Assembly: GCF_014203795.1 (NCBI RefSeq)
Contig: NZ_JACHJU010000001.1
Coordinates: 2,170,001 to 2,234,000 of the forward strand
Length of the DNA stretch: 64,000 nucleotides
Direction of reading: 5' to 3'
Source of the DNA: Streptosporangium album
GTDB taxonomy: Bacteria; Actinomycetota; Actinomycetes; Streptosporangiales; Streptosporangiaceae
Below are positions 17,537 to 26,866 of this stretch, one piece after another; position 1 is the stretch's first letter; every line of letters starts with the position of its first letter. The notes beneath the pieces were generated by a model. That model was not told the origin of the DNA and made no database searches. It saw only the letters and a program-made list of their open reading frames with translations. A program made the position numbers and the translations under genes.

Positions 17537-17818
17537 TCATGTGCGGCGCTGAGCGGGCATGGCGCTGTGGACGGGACCGGCGGCGCGACCCGGCATGCCC
17601 AGGTCGATCGCCCGCGAGCTCCGCTGGTCGATCCGCACAAGCTTGTCTTCCGCTCCGGCGAGGCTGATTCGCAGACCTTCGATCTCGCCGAGCCATCCTT
17701 CGCATTCGGCTTCGGCGATACGGGCGAGCAGGTTGTCCCGGATCTCCTCCAACCGGGCGCGTTGGGCCGGGTCGGGTCGGAGGAGCGAGCGCTGCGATTC
17801 CTCACAGTTCTCAACTGA
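17537..17818 (-). pseudogene. C-terminal remnant of a site-specific recombinase
   Basis: Open frame bounded upstream by TGA, reading CEESQRSLLRPDPAQRARL, then LLARIAEAECEGWLGEIEGL and SLAGAEDKL. This is the helical tail that follows the catalytic domain in a common family of actinobacterial integrases. The catalytic domain is absent, so this is debris from an earlier mobile element beside the MerR fusion gene. Confidence 0.5.
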
Positions 17819-17866
17819 TCATGTCCCGTGCTGGTCAAGAAGGCCGTTCCATACGATGATCTCTGC

Positions 17867-18076
17867 ATGTCGCCCCGTACGTCCGCCGCGCTGGCGGGCT
17901 TAGCCCTGGCCGTCCTGGCCGCCGGATGCGCCGATCCGGCCGCCGACCGGGTGTCGCCCGTCAGCGCGACCCAGCCCCCGGCGTCCCCGCCACTGCCGTC
18001 GCTCACGGTGGTCCCGCCGCCCTCGCCCATGGTGTCCTCGGGTCCCGCAACTCCTGGTCTGGGCGTCATGCGTTGA
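17867..18076 (+). CDS. Small lipoprotein, possibly truncated (69 aa)
   Basis: The ATG opens a short lipoprotein signal with lipobox VLAAGC (Cys 21), followed by a Pro/Ser-rich tail to the stop. The last 11 bases overlap the convergent response-regulator gene. Such a short mature part with no domain suggests either a linker-only lipoprotein or the N-terminal stub of a longer lipoprotein cut off by rearrangement. Confidence 0.5.
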   Translation: MSPRTSAALAGLALAVLAAGCADPAADRVSPVSATQPPASPPLPSLTVVPPPSPMVSSGPATPGLGVMR

Positions 18077-18713
18077 GATAGGCGAGCACCGCGAGCACCC
18101 GCCGGTTGTCATCTTCCGAGGCGGCCAGCCCCAGCTTGGTGAAGATGTTGTGGGTGTGCTTGCTGACGGCCTTCTCGGTCACGAAGAGTATGGTGGCGAT
18201 GCCCGCGTTGGACCGTCCCTCGGCCATCAGGGCGAGCACCTCGCGTTCCCTGGCGGTCAGGGCGTGGATCGGGCCGGTCGCCGTGTCGTGCTTGGTCAGC
18301 AGCTCGGAGACCACCTTGGGATCCATGACTGTGCCGCCTGCCGCCACCTGTCTGACCATGTCGACGAACCGTAGGACGTCGAAGACGCGGTCCTTGAGCA
18401 GATAGCCCACCCCGCCGCGGTCGTCGGAGAGCAGCTCGCGGGCGTAGAGCTGCTCGACGTGCTGGGACAACACCAGTACGGGCAGTCCCGGTACCTCTTG
18501 GCGGGCCTTGATCGCGGCCTGAAGTCCCTCGTCAGTGAAGGTGGGCGGCAGCCGTACATCGACGATGGCGACGTCCGGCCGGTGGGTCAGCAGGGCGCGC
18601 AGCAGCGAGGGGCCGTTGTCGACCGCCTCGATCACGTCGAAACCGTGGACCGTGAGCAGTTGCACCATGCCCTCCCGCAGCAGGGCGAGGTCCTCGGCTA
18701 TCACAACGCGCAC
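18066..18713 (-). CDS. LuxR/NarL-type response regulator
   Basis: 215 residues. The receiver domain has paired acidic residues (AEDLALLREG), the phospho-acceptor Asp in VAIVDVRLPP (about residue 52) and the Lys of YLLKDRV. The C-terminal LuxR HTH is TAREREVLALMAEGRSNAGIA, then KAVSKHTHNIFTKLGL. The gene overlaps the 3-prime end of the histidine-kinase gene by 13 bases, so the pair is co-translated. It probably controls the divergent ABC exporter. Confidence 0.92.
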   Translation of the reverse strand: MRVVIAEDLALLREGMVQLLTVHGFDVIEAVDNGPSLLRALLTHRPDVAIVDVRLPPTFTDEGLQAAIKARQEVPGLPVLVLSQHVEQLYARELLSDDRGGVGYLLKDRVFDVLRFVDMVRQVAAGGTVMDPKVVSELLTKHDTATGPIHALTAREREVLALMAEGRSNAGIATILFVTEKAVSKHTHNIFTKLGLAASEDDNRRVLAVLAYLNA

Positions 18714-20062
18714 GGCAACTCCATGGTCACAAGGGTCGGTCCGCCCACCGGACTGCTGAGTTCCAGCACCCCGTCGAACGCGGCGAGCCTGCGCTGCAGC
18801 CCGCGCAGGCCGCTGCCGCCCTCAGGGTCGGCGCCGCCCCGGCCATTGTCGCCGACCTGCATCCACAGGCTGCCGTCGGCGTACCACATGCGCACCCAGG
18901 TACGGTCGGCGCCGCTGTGCTTGGTGGCGTTGGCCAGTGCCTCGGCGATGGCGAAGTAGGCGGCGGACTCCACCGGCGGCCGCGGCCGGGACGGCAGGGC
19001 GAGGTCCACCTCGGTCGGCAGCGCCATGGACACCGCCAGGGCCCGTACGGCGCCCTCCAGTCCGCGCTCGGCGAGCACCGGCGGGTGGATGCCGCGCACC
19101 AGGTCGCGTAGTTCGGACAGGGCTGCGCTACTGGAGTCCATGGCGTCGGCCAGGAGCCGGCGGACCATGACGGGGTCGCGCTCGACCAGGGTGTCGGCCA
19201 GGCCCAGGCTCATGCCCAGGGACACCAGACGGGCCTGGGCGCCATCATGCAGGTCCCGTTCGATGCGGCGCAGCTCGGCGGCCTGGGCGTCGACGCTCTG
19301 CGAGCGGGTCTCGGTCAGCCGCTCGACGCGCAGCGCGAGCCGGGCGGCGCGGGTGGGCGCCAGCAGCAGGCGGTTGAAACGCGCGTGCAGGGCGAGCACC
19401 GGCGAGGCGACGAGCAGGCCCACGACCACCAGCAGCACACCCTGAGGGATGGCGAGGTAGGCGTCGGTCTGGTTCCTGATGGGCCAGATCAGGCCGAAGC
19501 CCCAGCGCGGGCCCATCTGTTCCCACAGCAGGGGCGTGACGAAGACGCCGTTGAGGCCGTAGGCGACCAAGGAGGCGGGCAGCAGCCCCAGCACGAGTCC
19601 GATGGGCGCATCCAGCAGCATCCACACCAGGTCGCGCCAGGTCGCGGGGTCCGCCAGCAACCGGCGGCAGTGCCGCCAGGAGCCGACGGCCTCGTACGCG
19701 TCGACCTCCCCGGCGCTCCGGTAGGGCACGTCGATGCGCACGCCGGACCACTCCCCGGACACTCGGCGCTGGTAGTTGGCCAGCCCGCGGACCGCGATCA
19801 TCACGACCGGCAGTGCGAACAGGCCTACTCCGACGGTCACGGAGACGATGGCGAGGACGGTGACGATGAACAGGGGGAGGCTGCCGACCTGGGCGAGTAC
19901 CGCGATCAGCAGGCCGCAGCCGCACGAACCCAACCTCCCCGCCCAGGTGATGCCGCTCTTGACGCCCGCGTCGCCGGTGGCGCTCACCCTCGGCCTGCGC
20001 GCGCCGGTCGGCCGCCCGCCGCCGGCGGTCCCCCGCGAACGGCTGGACCTCATGCCGCACAC
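18701..20062 (-). CDS. Membrane sensor histidine kinase (HisKA_3)
   Basis: 453 residues from GTG 20062, chosen because AGGAGG stands eight bases upstream. The N-terminal half contains about four transmembrane helices and a sensor region common in actinobacterial kinases. The phospho-accepting His is in RRIERDLHDGAQARLVSLG, and the ATPase has the N-box EALANATKHSGA and G-boxes DNGRGGADPEGGSGLRGL. It would phosphorylate the overlapping LuxR regulator. An ABC exporter lies divergently, suggesting envelope stress or antibiotic sensing. Confidence 0.9.
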   Translation of the reverse strand: MCGMRSSRSRGTAGGGRPTGARRPRVSATGDAGVKSGITWAGRLGSCGCGLLIAVLAQVGSLPLFIVTVLAIVSVTVGVGLFALPVVMIAVRGLANYQRRVSGEWSGVRIDVPYRSAGEVDAYEAVGSWRHCRRLLADPATWRDLVWMLLDAPIGLVLGLLPASLVAYGLNGVFVTPLLWEQMGPRWGFGLIWPIRNQTDAYLAIPQGVLLVVVGLLVASPVLALHARFNRLLLAPTRAARLALRVERLTETRSQSVDAQAAELRRIERDLHDGAQARLVSLGMSLGLADTLVERDPVMVRRLLADAMDSSSAALSELRDLVRGIHPPVLAERGLEGAVRALAVSMALPTEVDLALPSRPRPPVESAAYFAIAEALANATKHSGADRTWVRMWYADGSLWMQVGDNGRGGADPEGGSGLRGLQRRLAAFDGVLELSSPVGGPTLVTMELPCAL

Positions 20063-20294
20063 TTGCCCTGACCTCCTATGTGACCAAAAATGTGGTTGTC
20101 TCCTCGTGCGCATCCATCATGCAGGACGGACCGGATGCCCCCGCGCCACTGGGTGCGGCGGCACGGTTTCTCAAGGATCGCGGGTGAACCCTGGAAAAGC
20201 AGTAGGGAGTGCCCCCAGGACGAAAGTGGAGTTTTGTCCACCCCTGATGGCGTCGTAACCCCCTCGGCTGGCGTGCCCTCCGCTCCGTAGCGTT

Positions 20295-20321
20295 GATCAT
20301 GTGATCGCGTTCCCAACGCGA
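20295..20321. promoter_or_regulatory. Two overlapping dyads upstream of the ABC exporter
   Basis: GATCA-TG-TGATC (20295-20306) overlaps TCGCGTT-CCC-AACGCGA (20305-20321). Both are perfect and lie 20-45 bases before the ATG of the ABC ATPase, a natural place for the response regulator or another repressor to bind. The second could also form an RNA hairpin in the leader. Confidence 0.5.
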
Positions 20322-20340
20322 CAGTTACGGGGAGCTTTGA

Positions 20341-21123
20341 ATGGATACCACCACCGTCGACACGGTACGGCTGAACGCGGTTCGCAAGGTCTACGGCAAG
20401 GGCGGTACCAGCGTGATGGCCCTTGCCGGAGTCACACTGGGTTTCCAGCGTGGCAGCTTCACGGCGGTGATGGGCCCGTCGGGGTCAGGCAAGAGCACGT
20501 TCTTGCAGTGCGCGGCGGGACTTGACCGGCCGACCTCCGGCACCGTCCTACTGGACGGCGAGGACCTCGCCGGCTATGACGAGACCGCGCTGACCAAGAT
20601 GCGACGCGAGCGCATCGGCTTCATCTTCCAGGCGTTCAACCTGTTGCCCGCCTTGACGGTGATGCAGAACATCACGCTGCCGCTGAAGCTGGCCCGGCGC
20701 AGGCCCAACCCCGCGCGGGTGGCCGAGGTGATCGACCGGGTCGGGCTCAGTGAGCGTACGGGCCACCGTCCGGCCGAGCTGTCGGGAGGTCAGCAGCAGC
20801 GAGTGGCGATCGCCCGTGCTCTGGTCACCGGGCCCGCGGTGGTCTTCGCCGACGAGCCCACCGGTGCACTGGACACCCGCACGGCCCGTGAAGTGCTGCA
20901 CCTGATGCGCGAGTCGGTGCGGACGCTGGGCCAGACGATCGTGATGGTCACCCACGACCCGGTGGCGGCCTCGTATGCGGACCGGGCGGTCTTCCTGGCC
21001 GACGGCCGGTTCGTGGGCGACATGTACAACCCCACCGCCGAGGTGGTCGCCGAGCGGATGACGCGCCTGGGCGCCTGGGCGGGCGAGACGCAGGCGCAGC
21101 CCGCGACTGGAGGCGTGTTCTGA
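20341..21123 (+). CDS. MacB/LolD-type ABC transporter ATPase
   Basis: 260 residues: Walker A GPSGSGKST, Q-loop FQAFNLLPALT, signature LSGGQQQRVAIARAL, Walker B VVFADEPTGALD and H-loop MVTHDP, all canonical. The LPALTVMQNI segment is typical of the MacB/LolD group that powers mechanotransmission through FtsX-type permeases. GGGGAG precedes the ATG. The stop overlaps the ATG of the permease gene (TGATG). Confidence 0.95.
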   Translation: MDTTTVDTVRLNAVRKVYGKGGTSVMALAGVTLGFQRGSFTAVMGPSGSGKSTFLQCAAGLDRPTSGTVLLDGEDLAGYDETALTKMRRERIGFIFQAFNLLPALTVMQNITLPLKLARRRPNPARVAEVIDRVGLSERTGHRPAELSGGQQQRVAIARALVTGPAVVFADEPTGALDTRTAREVLHLMRESVRTLGQTIVMVTHDPVAASYADRAVFLADGRFVGDMYNPTAEVVAERMTRLGAWAGETQAQPATGGVF

Positions 21124-23660
21124 TGCTCTCCCTGGCTCTGCGCACGCTGCGTTTCCGCATGGGCGGATTCGTGGCCACGTTCATCGCCATGTTCTTCGGC
21201 ACGGCCGTGATCATGGCCTGTGGCGGGCTGATGGTGACCGGCGTCGCCAACGCCGTCCCGCCGCAACGGCTGGCCGCCGTCCCTGTCGTGGTCGTCGGCG
21301 ACCAGCACAACGATTCCTCCACGCTGGCCGAGCGGGTGCGCCTGGACGAGGCGAAGGTCGCTGTCATCGCCTCGGTGCCCGGCGTCGCCAAGGCCGTCCC
21401 CGACGTGTCCTTTCCCGCCACCGTCGTGCGTGACGGTCGCCCGGTGACGGAACCGGGCGACGGCGGTACCCGCTCCTTCGGGCACGGCTGGCAGTCCGCG
21501 CAGCTAACCCCCTACTTGCTCACCGCCGGTGGCCGCCCGGATGGCGCCGGGCAGGTGGTCCTCGACGCCGCGCTGGCCCAGCAGGCGAGCGTCTCCATCG
21601 GCGACCGGGTGGACATCGTGGTCAGTGGCCGGCCCCAGCGGTTCACGCTGAGCGGGATCGCGCGGCAGGCGGGAGGCAGGCCCGCCGACCGGCCCGCGGT
21701 GTTCTTCAGTGACGCGCAGGCTCAGTCTCTGGCCGGCCACCCCGGTTCGGTGGACGCCGTCGGTGTGGCGCTCCAGCAGGGCGCCGACCTCGCTGCGGTG
21801 AGCGCCGGGATCCAGCAGGCGGTGGGCGACCAGACGGTCGTCACACTCAGCGGTGACGACCGCGGGCTCGCCGAGTTCCCGCAGGCCGCGAACACCAGGC
21901 AGAACCTGGTCACGCTGTCCGCCATCTTCGGTGGCTGGGCGATCATGGTGGCGATGTTCGGGGCGTCCTCCACGCTCGGTCTGACCGTCGCCCAGCGGCA
22001 CCGCGAGATGGCCCTGATGAAAGCGATCGGTGCCACCCCCGGGCAACTGCGCCTGATGATCCTGGGCGAGACGCTGGTGATCTCGGTGATCGCGTCCGTG
22101 CTCGGCACGCTGCCCGGCGCCGCCCTCAGCGCACTGCTGTACGGCAAGCTCATCGACGCGGGACTGGCCTCCAGCGCCGTGGAGTTGCGGATCGGCTGGA
22201 TACCTGTCGCGGTCGCGGTGGGCGCGTCCCTGCTGGCCGCAGTGGGCGCCGCGTACATCACCGCCCGCAAGGTCGTCAGGACCCGCGTCACCGAGGCGAT
22301 GGCCGCAAGCGTCACGGAAGGTCCGTGGCTGACCCGTACGCGGGTGATCCTGTCGGTGGTCTTCCTGGCCGGCGGCGTGAGCATGGCCGTGATGACCATG
22401 ACGATGATGACCGGCGACCTGACGGCGAGCACCGCGGGACCGGCCTGCATCATGTGGGCGATCGGCCTGGCCCTGCTCTCACCCGGCTTCACCAGGGCGA
22501 TCGTCGCTCTCCTCAAGGGGCCGCTGCACGCCGTCTCAGGAGTCTCCGGCCGGCTCGCGGTGCTCAACGCCAAGGCGTACACGGTCCGGATGGCCGCCAC
22601 GATCACGCCCATCATCCTGCTGACCGGCATCGCCACCGGCACGCTGTACATGCAGCAGATCGAGGACGCCTCCAACCGCGACGCGCACACCGGCATCCTG
22701 CGGGCCGACGCCGTCCTGACCTCCTCCATCGGTGGTCTGGACGCCGGGCTCCTCGGCCGGGTCCGGCAGGTGCCCGGCGTCGCGGCGGCCTCCGGCTACG
22801 TCTCCAGCACCGGCTTCGTCCAAAGCCCGCAGGACCCAGGGCAGACCGGTGACGGCTGGCCGCTCCAGGGCGTCAGCCCCGGGAACCTCTCGGTGCATGT
22901 TGCCTCAGGCAACCTGGCGGCCCTGGACGGCGACACCGTCGCGCTGCCCGTCGAGCGAGCCCGGGCACTGGACCGAGGAGTAGGTGACACCATCACCCTG
23001 CGGCTGGGAGACGGCGCCCCGGCCAAGGTGCGGATCGTGGCCACCTACCAGGCCGGCGGCGAGTCGACCGCGCTGCTGCTGCCGCCCCACCTGCTGGCCC
23101 CCCACACCACCGACGGGGCGGCGAGCCAGATCCTGGTGCGCCTGGCCGGAAGGGCGGACCACGCCCAGGTCACCGCGGAGCTGACCGCGATCGCCGAGGA
23201 CCGGCCCGGCGTCCAGGTCTCCGGCAGCGGAGCACTGACGGCCGCGCGTACGGCCGGGCAGCAGCAACTGGCCACCATCAACTACCTGGTGGTCGGCATG
23301 ATCGTCGGATATACCGCGATCTCCGTGGTGAACACCCTGATCGCGGCCACCGGCCGGCGCCGCAGGGAGTTCGGACTACAACGACTGACCGGATTCACCA
23401 GGCGACAGGTGATGACGATGATGAGCCTGGAGAGTGCGCTGACCGCGATCATCGGCACCGTCCTCGGCTCGGTGGCCTCCACCGTCACCTTGTTCCCTTA
23501 CAGCGTGGCCAAACTGGGCCAGGTGGTGCCCGCCGCGCCGCTGTGGATCTACTTCACAATCGTGACCGCCACGCTGATCATCACCTTCACGGCGACCTTG
23601 CTGCCGACCTGGCGGGCCACCCGGTTCCGCCCCGTGGAAGCCACGACCACAGTGGCCTGA
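21123..23660 (+). CDS. FtsX/MacB-type ABC permease
   Basis: 845 residues with an N-terminal helix, a first extracytoplasmic domain, and two FtsX repeats of about three helices each: near 260-390 (IMVAMFGASSTLGLTVAQRHREMALMKAIGAT begins the first) and near 720-840 (RRREFGLQRLTGFTRRQVM begins the second). This is the ten-helix form found in Gram-positive antibiotic-resistance and peptide exporters. With the ATPase it makes a complete exporter, probably induced through the adjacent two-component system. Confidence 0.92.
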   Translation: MLSLALRTLRFRMGGFVATFIAMFFGTAVIMACGGLMVTGVANAVPPQRLAAVPVVVVGDQHNDSSTLAERVRLDEAKVAVIASVPGVAKAVPDVSFPATVVRDGRPVTEPGDGGTRSFGHGWQSAQLTPYLLTAGGRPDGAGQVVLDAALAQQASVSIGDRVDIVVSGRPQRFTLSGIARQAGGRPADRPAVFFSDAQAQSLAGHPGSVDAVGVALQQGADLAAVSAGIQQAVGDQTVVTLSGDDRGLAEFPQAANTRQNLVTLSAIFGGWAIMVAMFGASSTLGLTVAQRHREMALMKAIGATPGQLRLMILGETLVISVIASVLGTLPGAALSALLYGKLIDAGLASSAVELRIGWIPVAVAVGASLLAAVGAAYITARKVVRTRVTEAMAASVTEGPWLTRTRVILSVVFLAGGVSMAVMTMTMMTGDLTASTAGPACIMWAIGLALLSPGFTRAIVALLKGPLHAVSGVSGRLAVLNAKAYTVRMAATITPIILLTGIATGTLYMQQIEDASNRDAHTGILRADAVLTSSIGGLDAGLLGRVRQVPGVAAASGYVSSTGFVQSPQDPGQTGDGWPLQGVSPGNLSVHVASGNLAALDGDTVALPVERARALDRGVGDTITLRLGDGAPAKVRIVATYQAGGESTALLLPPHLLAPHTTDGAASQILVRLAGRADHAQVTAELTAIAEDRPGVQVSGSGALTAARTAGQQQLATINYLVVGMIVGYTAISVVNTLIAATGRRRREFGLQRLTGFTRRQVMTMMSLESALTAIIGTVLGSVASTVTLFPYSVAKLGQVVPAAPLWIYFTIVTATLIITFTATLLPTWRATRFRPVEATTTVA

Positions 23661-23694
23661 CCGGTCATCCAACCCTTCACGCCCCGGCCAGCGG

Positions 23695-23830
23695 GGGTCC
23701 CGGTAGTACTGGCGAAAAATCCAACGGATATGCAGGTCAGAGCTTCTTTAAGAACCTTCGGGCACAGCCTGGAAGGTGGGCCGCTGACCTGCATCTCCGT
23801 TGTTTCCTGCGTCGTTACTACTGGGATCCC
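23695..23830. mobile_element. 136-bp MITE-like element, copy 1
   Basis: Non-coding element whose ends are imperfect inverted repeats (GGGTCCCGGTAGTAC against GTTACTACTGGGATCCC) and whose core has 18-bp arms at 23723-23740 and 23784-23801 with one mismatch, so the whole RNA or single strand could fold into one hairpin. A second copy of equal length, differing by one base in the part compared, is at 41953-42088 in the same orientation. Short size, terminal inverted repeats and no gene indicate a non-autonomous transposon; the partner transposase is not identified. Confidence 0.85.
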
Positions 23831-24181
23831 AGGTGCGGGCGGCCGACATGATGGTGTGCCCGTGTTCGCCCCCTCGTGGGGCGGGTATGAGGTTGTGCGC
23901 AGCAGCTATGCCGGTTTCACCCGAATCCGACACGCCAGATTCGGGCATGACTGGCAGAGCCGGGGCCGGATCGATTACTCTGGCTCCTAGCTTCTGGTAC
24001 CGGCCCCGGGCAAGCGAAAACCCGCCGGGATCCGGTGGCCTGTAATCGAGGGTCCTTGCGCAAATCTTCCTGGCAGTTGATCAGGCGCGAGGGCCCTCGT
24101 GGCGTTTTATGAAGTTGTTCGCCGTCCCCGGCGTTGACGCTCCTCGTCTAAGCGGTCTCTCAGGTGAGCTGCGCGGCGATG
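23831..24181. other. Gene-poor stretch after MITE copy 1
   Basis: No credible coding region was found. The only clear structure is a hairpin at 23920-23945 with 8-bp arms CCCGAATC and GATTCGGG. The base composition is slightly lower in GC than the neighbours, consistent with an island boundary. Confidence 0.5.
23920..23945. repeat. Hairpin, 8-bp perfect arms
   Basis: CCCGAATC and GATTCGGG around a 10-nt loop. It lies in an otherwise empty stretch inside the left MITE boundary and may be a terminator or a recombination remnant. Confidence 0.45.
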
Positions 24182-24403
24182 CTACGCGGCGACGTCGTCA
24201 GTGAGTAGCAGGGTCTCCTGCTCGGCAGGCACCCTGGAGCGCAGGTGCGGCGGCGGGATCTCAGCGCCGCGGTGAAGGGCAAGCAGATAGTCCGCCGCCT
24301 CATCCGCGCTCTTGAACCCGTACTCGGCCCACCGTCCGTGTGCCAAAGTGAACGTGAAGTCCACATAGTCGCTGAAGCTCTCGAAGCCCAGCTTCTCCCA
24401 CAC
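24182..24403 (-). CDS. Hypothetical protein, probably a C-terminal remnant (73 aa)
   Basis: From GTG 24403 the frame reads VWEKLGFESFSDYVDFTF and then LAHGRWAEYGFKSADEAADY, which looks like authentic folded protein, and ends LLLTDDVAA. An in-frame TGA lies three to six codons upstream, and no ribosome-binding site precedes the GTG, so it may be the end of a truncated gene. No family is recognised. Confidence 0.4.
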   Translation of the reverse strand: MWEKLGFESFSDYVDFTFTLAHGRWAEYGFKSADEAADYLLALHRGAEIPPPHLRSRVPAEQETLLLTDDVAA

Positions 24404-24620
24404 ATCAGTCGCGTGGTTTCAGACCTCTTCGTTCCGGAACCGAATGCTGCGCTTGTGGCCACCCTTGGCAGGGCGTCCAGGCCCTCGACGGCCAGTCTGC
24501 AGTCCACTCATAGCGGCAGGCATTATCGGAACCCGAATCCCTTATGCAGGATCTTTCGGCCGACACGCCGAGTTAATCTCAGGTGTCGCATCGTCCCCAC
24601 CGCCCTCTTCATCCGCGACA

Positions 24621-25505
24621 TCATGGCACTGGCGTCCAGAGCCATGGGCGCGACCCGCGCTCGCCGCGCAGGCACGCCAACCGCAGCACGATCTCGTCAT
24701 GCCGCGCAGGGTTCTCCGCGGCCACCTGCGCGGCCATGCACGTCATCCGGAACTCACGGATGTCCCGCAGGACCTCGAACCCCGCCCACGCCGTCACGTC
24801 GTGCCCGTACGCCCGCACGAACACCTCGTAGTCCGCAGCTGTGATGCCGGCCAGCGTGAACGCCTTCACCGCGGTGGAGGTCAGGTCCCATTCGGGCGGC
24901 CCGACCGAGCAGCGCTCAAGGTCGAGCAGCACCACGTCGTCGTCAGTGCTGACGACGTTGCCAACCCAGGCGTCGCCGTGCACGACGCACTCGGGCAACC
25001 CTGCGGGCAGCTCGGCGTACCGGGCTTCCAGCTCGCCCAGGTGCCGGCGCATCCAACGCCGGTCGGCCTCGGGAAGCATGGCGCGCTCGATGCGGTCGGA
25101 CAGGCGCACGAACGGGTCAAGACGGCCAACAGCGAACAACGGCGGCGGCAGGTCATGCAGGCGGCGCAACGCGGTAGCCACCTGCAACGCCGTCCCGTTC
25201 TTGTGCGGAGGCAACTCCCGCCACCAGGTGACCGCGCGGCCGTCTACCTCCACGGGCTGGTCGACGTCGGGCCACACCTGCACGGCGGACACGTCGCTCG
25301 TTTCCAGCCACCTGGCCACGGCTACCTCGCGCGCCGCCGCAACGATCTGACCAGGCCGAGTGACGCGGGCGATGATCCCGCCGCGGAGTCGGAACAGGGC
25401 ATTCTCGCCGAGCCGGATCAGCTCGGCCTCGTCCGGGTCGAGCCCCGCCCGGAGGCTGGCCACCCCGAGCACCACCCGGGCGGCCGCCTCCGCGTTGCTG
25501 GTCAT
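24621..25505 (-). CDS. Aminoglycoside/choline-kinase-fold phosphotransferase (APH family)
   Basis: 294 residues. The catalytic loop is CVVHGDAWVGNVV (Asp and Asn of the Brenner motif) and the metal-binding segment is VVLLDLERCSVGPPEWDL. The N-lobe has GENALFRLRGG and IIARVTRP. APH-fold enzymes phosphorylate hydroxyls of small molecules with ATP or GTP. Its start overlaps the stop of the XRE regulator (ATGA). At the edge of a presumed nucleoside cluster it could be a self-resistance kinase, a pathway enzyme or a signalling kinase; no choice can be made from sequence. Confidence 0.85.
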   Translation of the reverse strand: MTSNAEAAARVVLGVASLRAGLDPDEAELIRLGENALFRLRGGIIARVTRPGQIVAAAREVAVARWLETSDVSAVQVWPDVDQPVEVDGRAVTWWRELPPHKNGTALQVATALRRLHDLPPPLFAVGRLDPFVRLSDRIERAMLPEADRRWMRRHLGELEARYAELPAGLPECVVHGDAWVGNVVSTDDDVVLLDLERCSVGPPEWDLTSTAVKAFTLAGITAADYEVFVRAYGHDVTAWAGFEVLRDIREFRMTCMAAQVAAENPARHDEIVLRLACLRGERGSRPWLWTPVP

Positions 25506-26866
25506 GCCTGGATCGCCTCGCGGATGCGATGCCGCAACTCGGCCACCGGCGTCCGCCGCTCGTAAGGGCGGGCGAACCGAGCGAGCTCGCGCATGTCATC
25601 CTGGGCGCGGCGTGAACGGACCGTGCCCGCGTCTGTGACCGCGCGTGCGCTGATCTGGACGGCCTCCTCGGGGTCACCGGCCGCCATCGTCAGGGAGGCG
25701 AGCTTGATGCCGCTGATCGCCCGGGACCGGACGTACGCGGCGGTATGCCCGGCCACCGCGCCAGCAAGCCTGCTGGACGCCTCTCCGACGTACGTGGCGT
25801 TGACCGGGTTGGGGATGACCTGCCCGTCGACCATCCTGCTCACGGCGCCGAGGTCGAGCGCCAAGTCGAACAGCGCATGCCCGGTGTCACCCTGATGTTG
25901 GGCTGCGTCGTAGTACCGCATCCACGGCATTTCCTCGGTGGCGTGGATGCGGTTGAACTCCCGGTCGGCGTCATTGACGGCCTGCCAGGTCTCCGCTACT
26001 CGGCCGAGCTTGGCGAACGCCCGCGCCTGGGCCGACCGCAGCATGGCGCGCTCGGCCGGGGTGAGCCGGTCGGACCGCACGAGAGCGAGTTCCACCAGTG
26101 TGAGCCCATTGTCGGCGTCCCCGACCCAGATGGCTTGCCGCGCCATGCTGGACAGCACCTTGGCCCGAAGATGCCAGTCCTTCGCCTCCTCCGCGCAGGC
26201 GAGGGCGAGCCCGAACATCCGGCGAGCGTCGTCGTGGGCGTAGGCGTCGAACGCCATGAACGCGGCCGCATGGGCGAGCCATCCGACTGCGGAGTACAGG
26301 GGGTCGTGCAGCTTGAACGAACAGCGGGACTCCTTCAGGAGCCCTACCGCGAAGCGGAGTTGCGCGGTGACCGCCTCACGGACCAGGCCGCCGCCGTAGG
26401 TGTGATCCCAGGTGGTGAAGGTCTGGGCGATGCTGCGTAGCTCGACGATGTCGGACGGTTGGACGACGGCGGGCAGACTGATGACCTGGCTCGGCATGGC
26501 CAGCTCGGCAATGGGGAGTGCGACCGCAACCCCCATTGCAGTGCGAATGAACTGCTGGCGGTCCACATCTGTAACAGTAGCTGGCGGCTTGCCCCGTTGC
26601 GGGCGGGCAAATCCCAGGTCCCGATCCTCATCTACCCCGCATATGGCACGCAGCGCTGCCCGGTAGGCGGCGTTGGGCCAGCGCACGATCCCGCGCTCCA
26701 GCTTGCCGACGTAGTTGGCCGTCCACGTCCCCACCCGGTTCTTCTCATCTAGCATCCAGGCGTTGACCAGGTCTGCAAGGTCCTGCCGCGACGCGGGTTC
26801 CCCCGGCGCTGACGGTGACGGCACGCGTTCACGCGCCTGCTGCAAGAGCACGTTAAGTTCCGCCAC
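25502..26866 (-). CDS. XRE-type regulator with long helical repeat domain
   Basis: 454 residues from GTG 26866, selected because AGGAGGTG stands four bases upstream. A divergent XRE-like HTH occupies about 20-75 (SRQDLADLVNAWMLDEKN and NYVGKLERGIVRWPNAAYRAAL). The remaining ~350 residues form TPR-like helical repeats, for example ARRMFGLALACAEEAKDWHL and LTPAERAMLRSAQARAFAKL. This HTH-TPR architecture is common among actinobacterial pathway regulators. It is divergent from the long operon starting at 27028 and is its most likely controller. Confidence 0.85.
   Translation of the reverse strand: MAELNVLLQQARERVPSPSAPGEPASRQDLADLVNAWMLDEKNRVGTWTANYVGKLERGIVRWPNAAYRAALRAICGVDEDRDLGFARPQRGKPPATVTDVDRQQFIRTAMGVAVALPIAELAMPSQVISLPAVVQPSDIVELRSIAQTFTTWDHTYGGGLVREAVTAQLRFAVGLLKESRCSFKLHDPLYSAVGWLAHAAAFMAFDAYAHDDARRMFGLALACAEEAKDWHLRAKVLSSMARQAIWVGDADNGLTLVELALVRSDRLTPAERAMLRSAQARAFAKLGRVAETWQAVNDADREFNRIHATEEMPWMRYYDAAQHQGDTGHALFDLALDLGAVSRMVDGQVIPNPVNATYVGEASSRLAGAVAGHTAAYVRSRAISGIKLASLTMAAGDPEEAVQISARAVTDAGTVRSRRAQDDMRELARFARPYERRTPVAELRHRIREAIQA

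Noticed and set aside
24444-25565. 373-codon + strand frame opposite the APH-fold kinase
   Set aside because: No domain; the minus strand has the clear HGDxxxxN catalytic motif.
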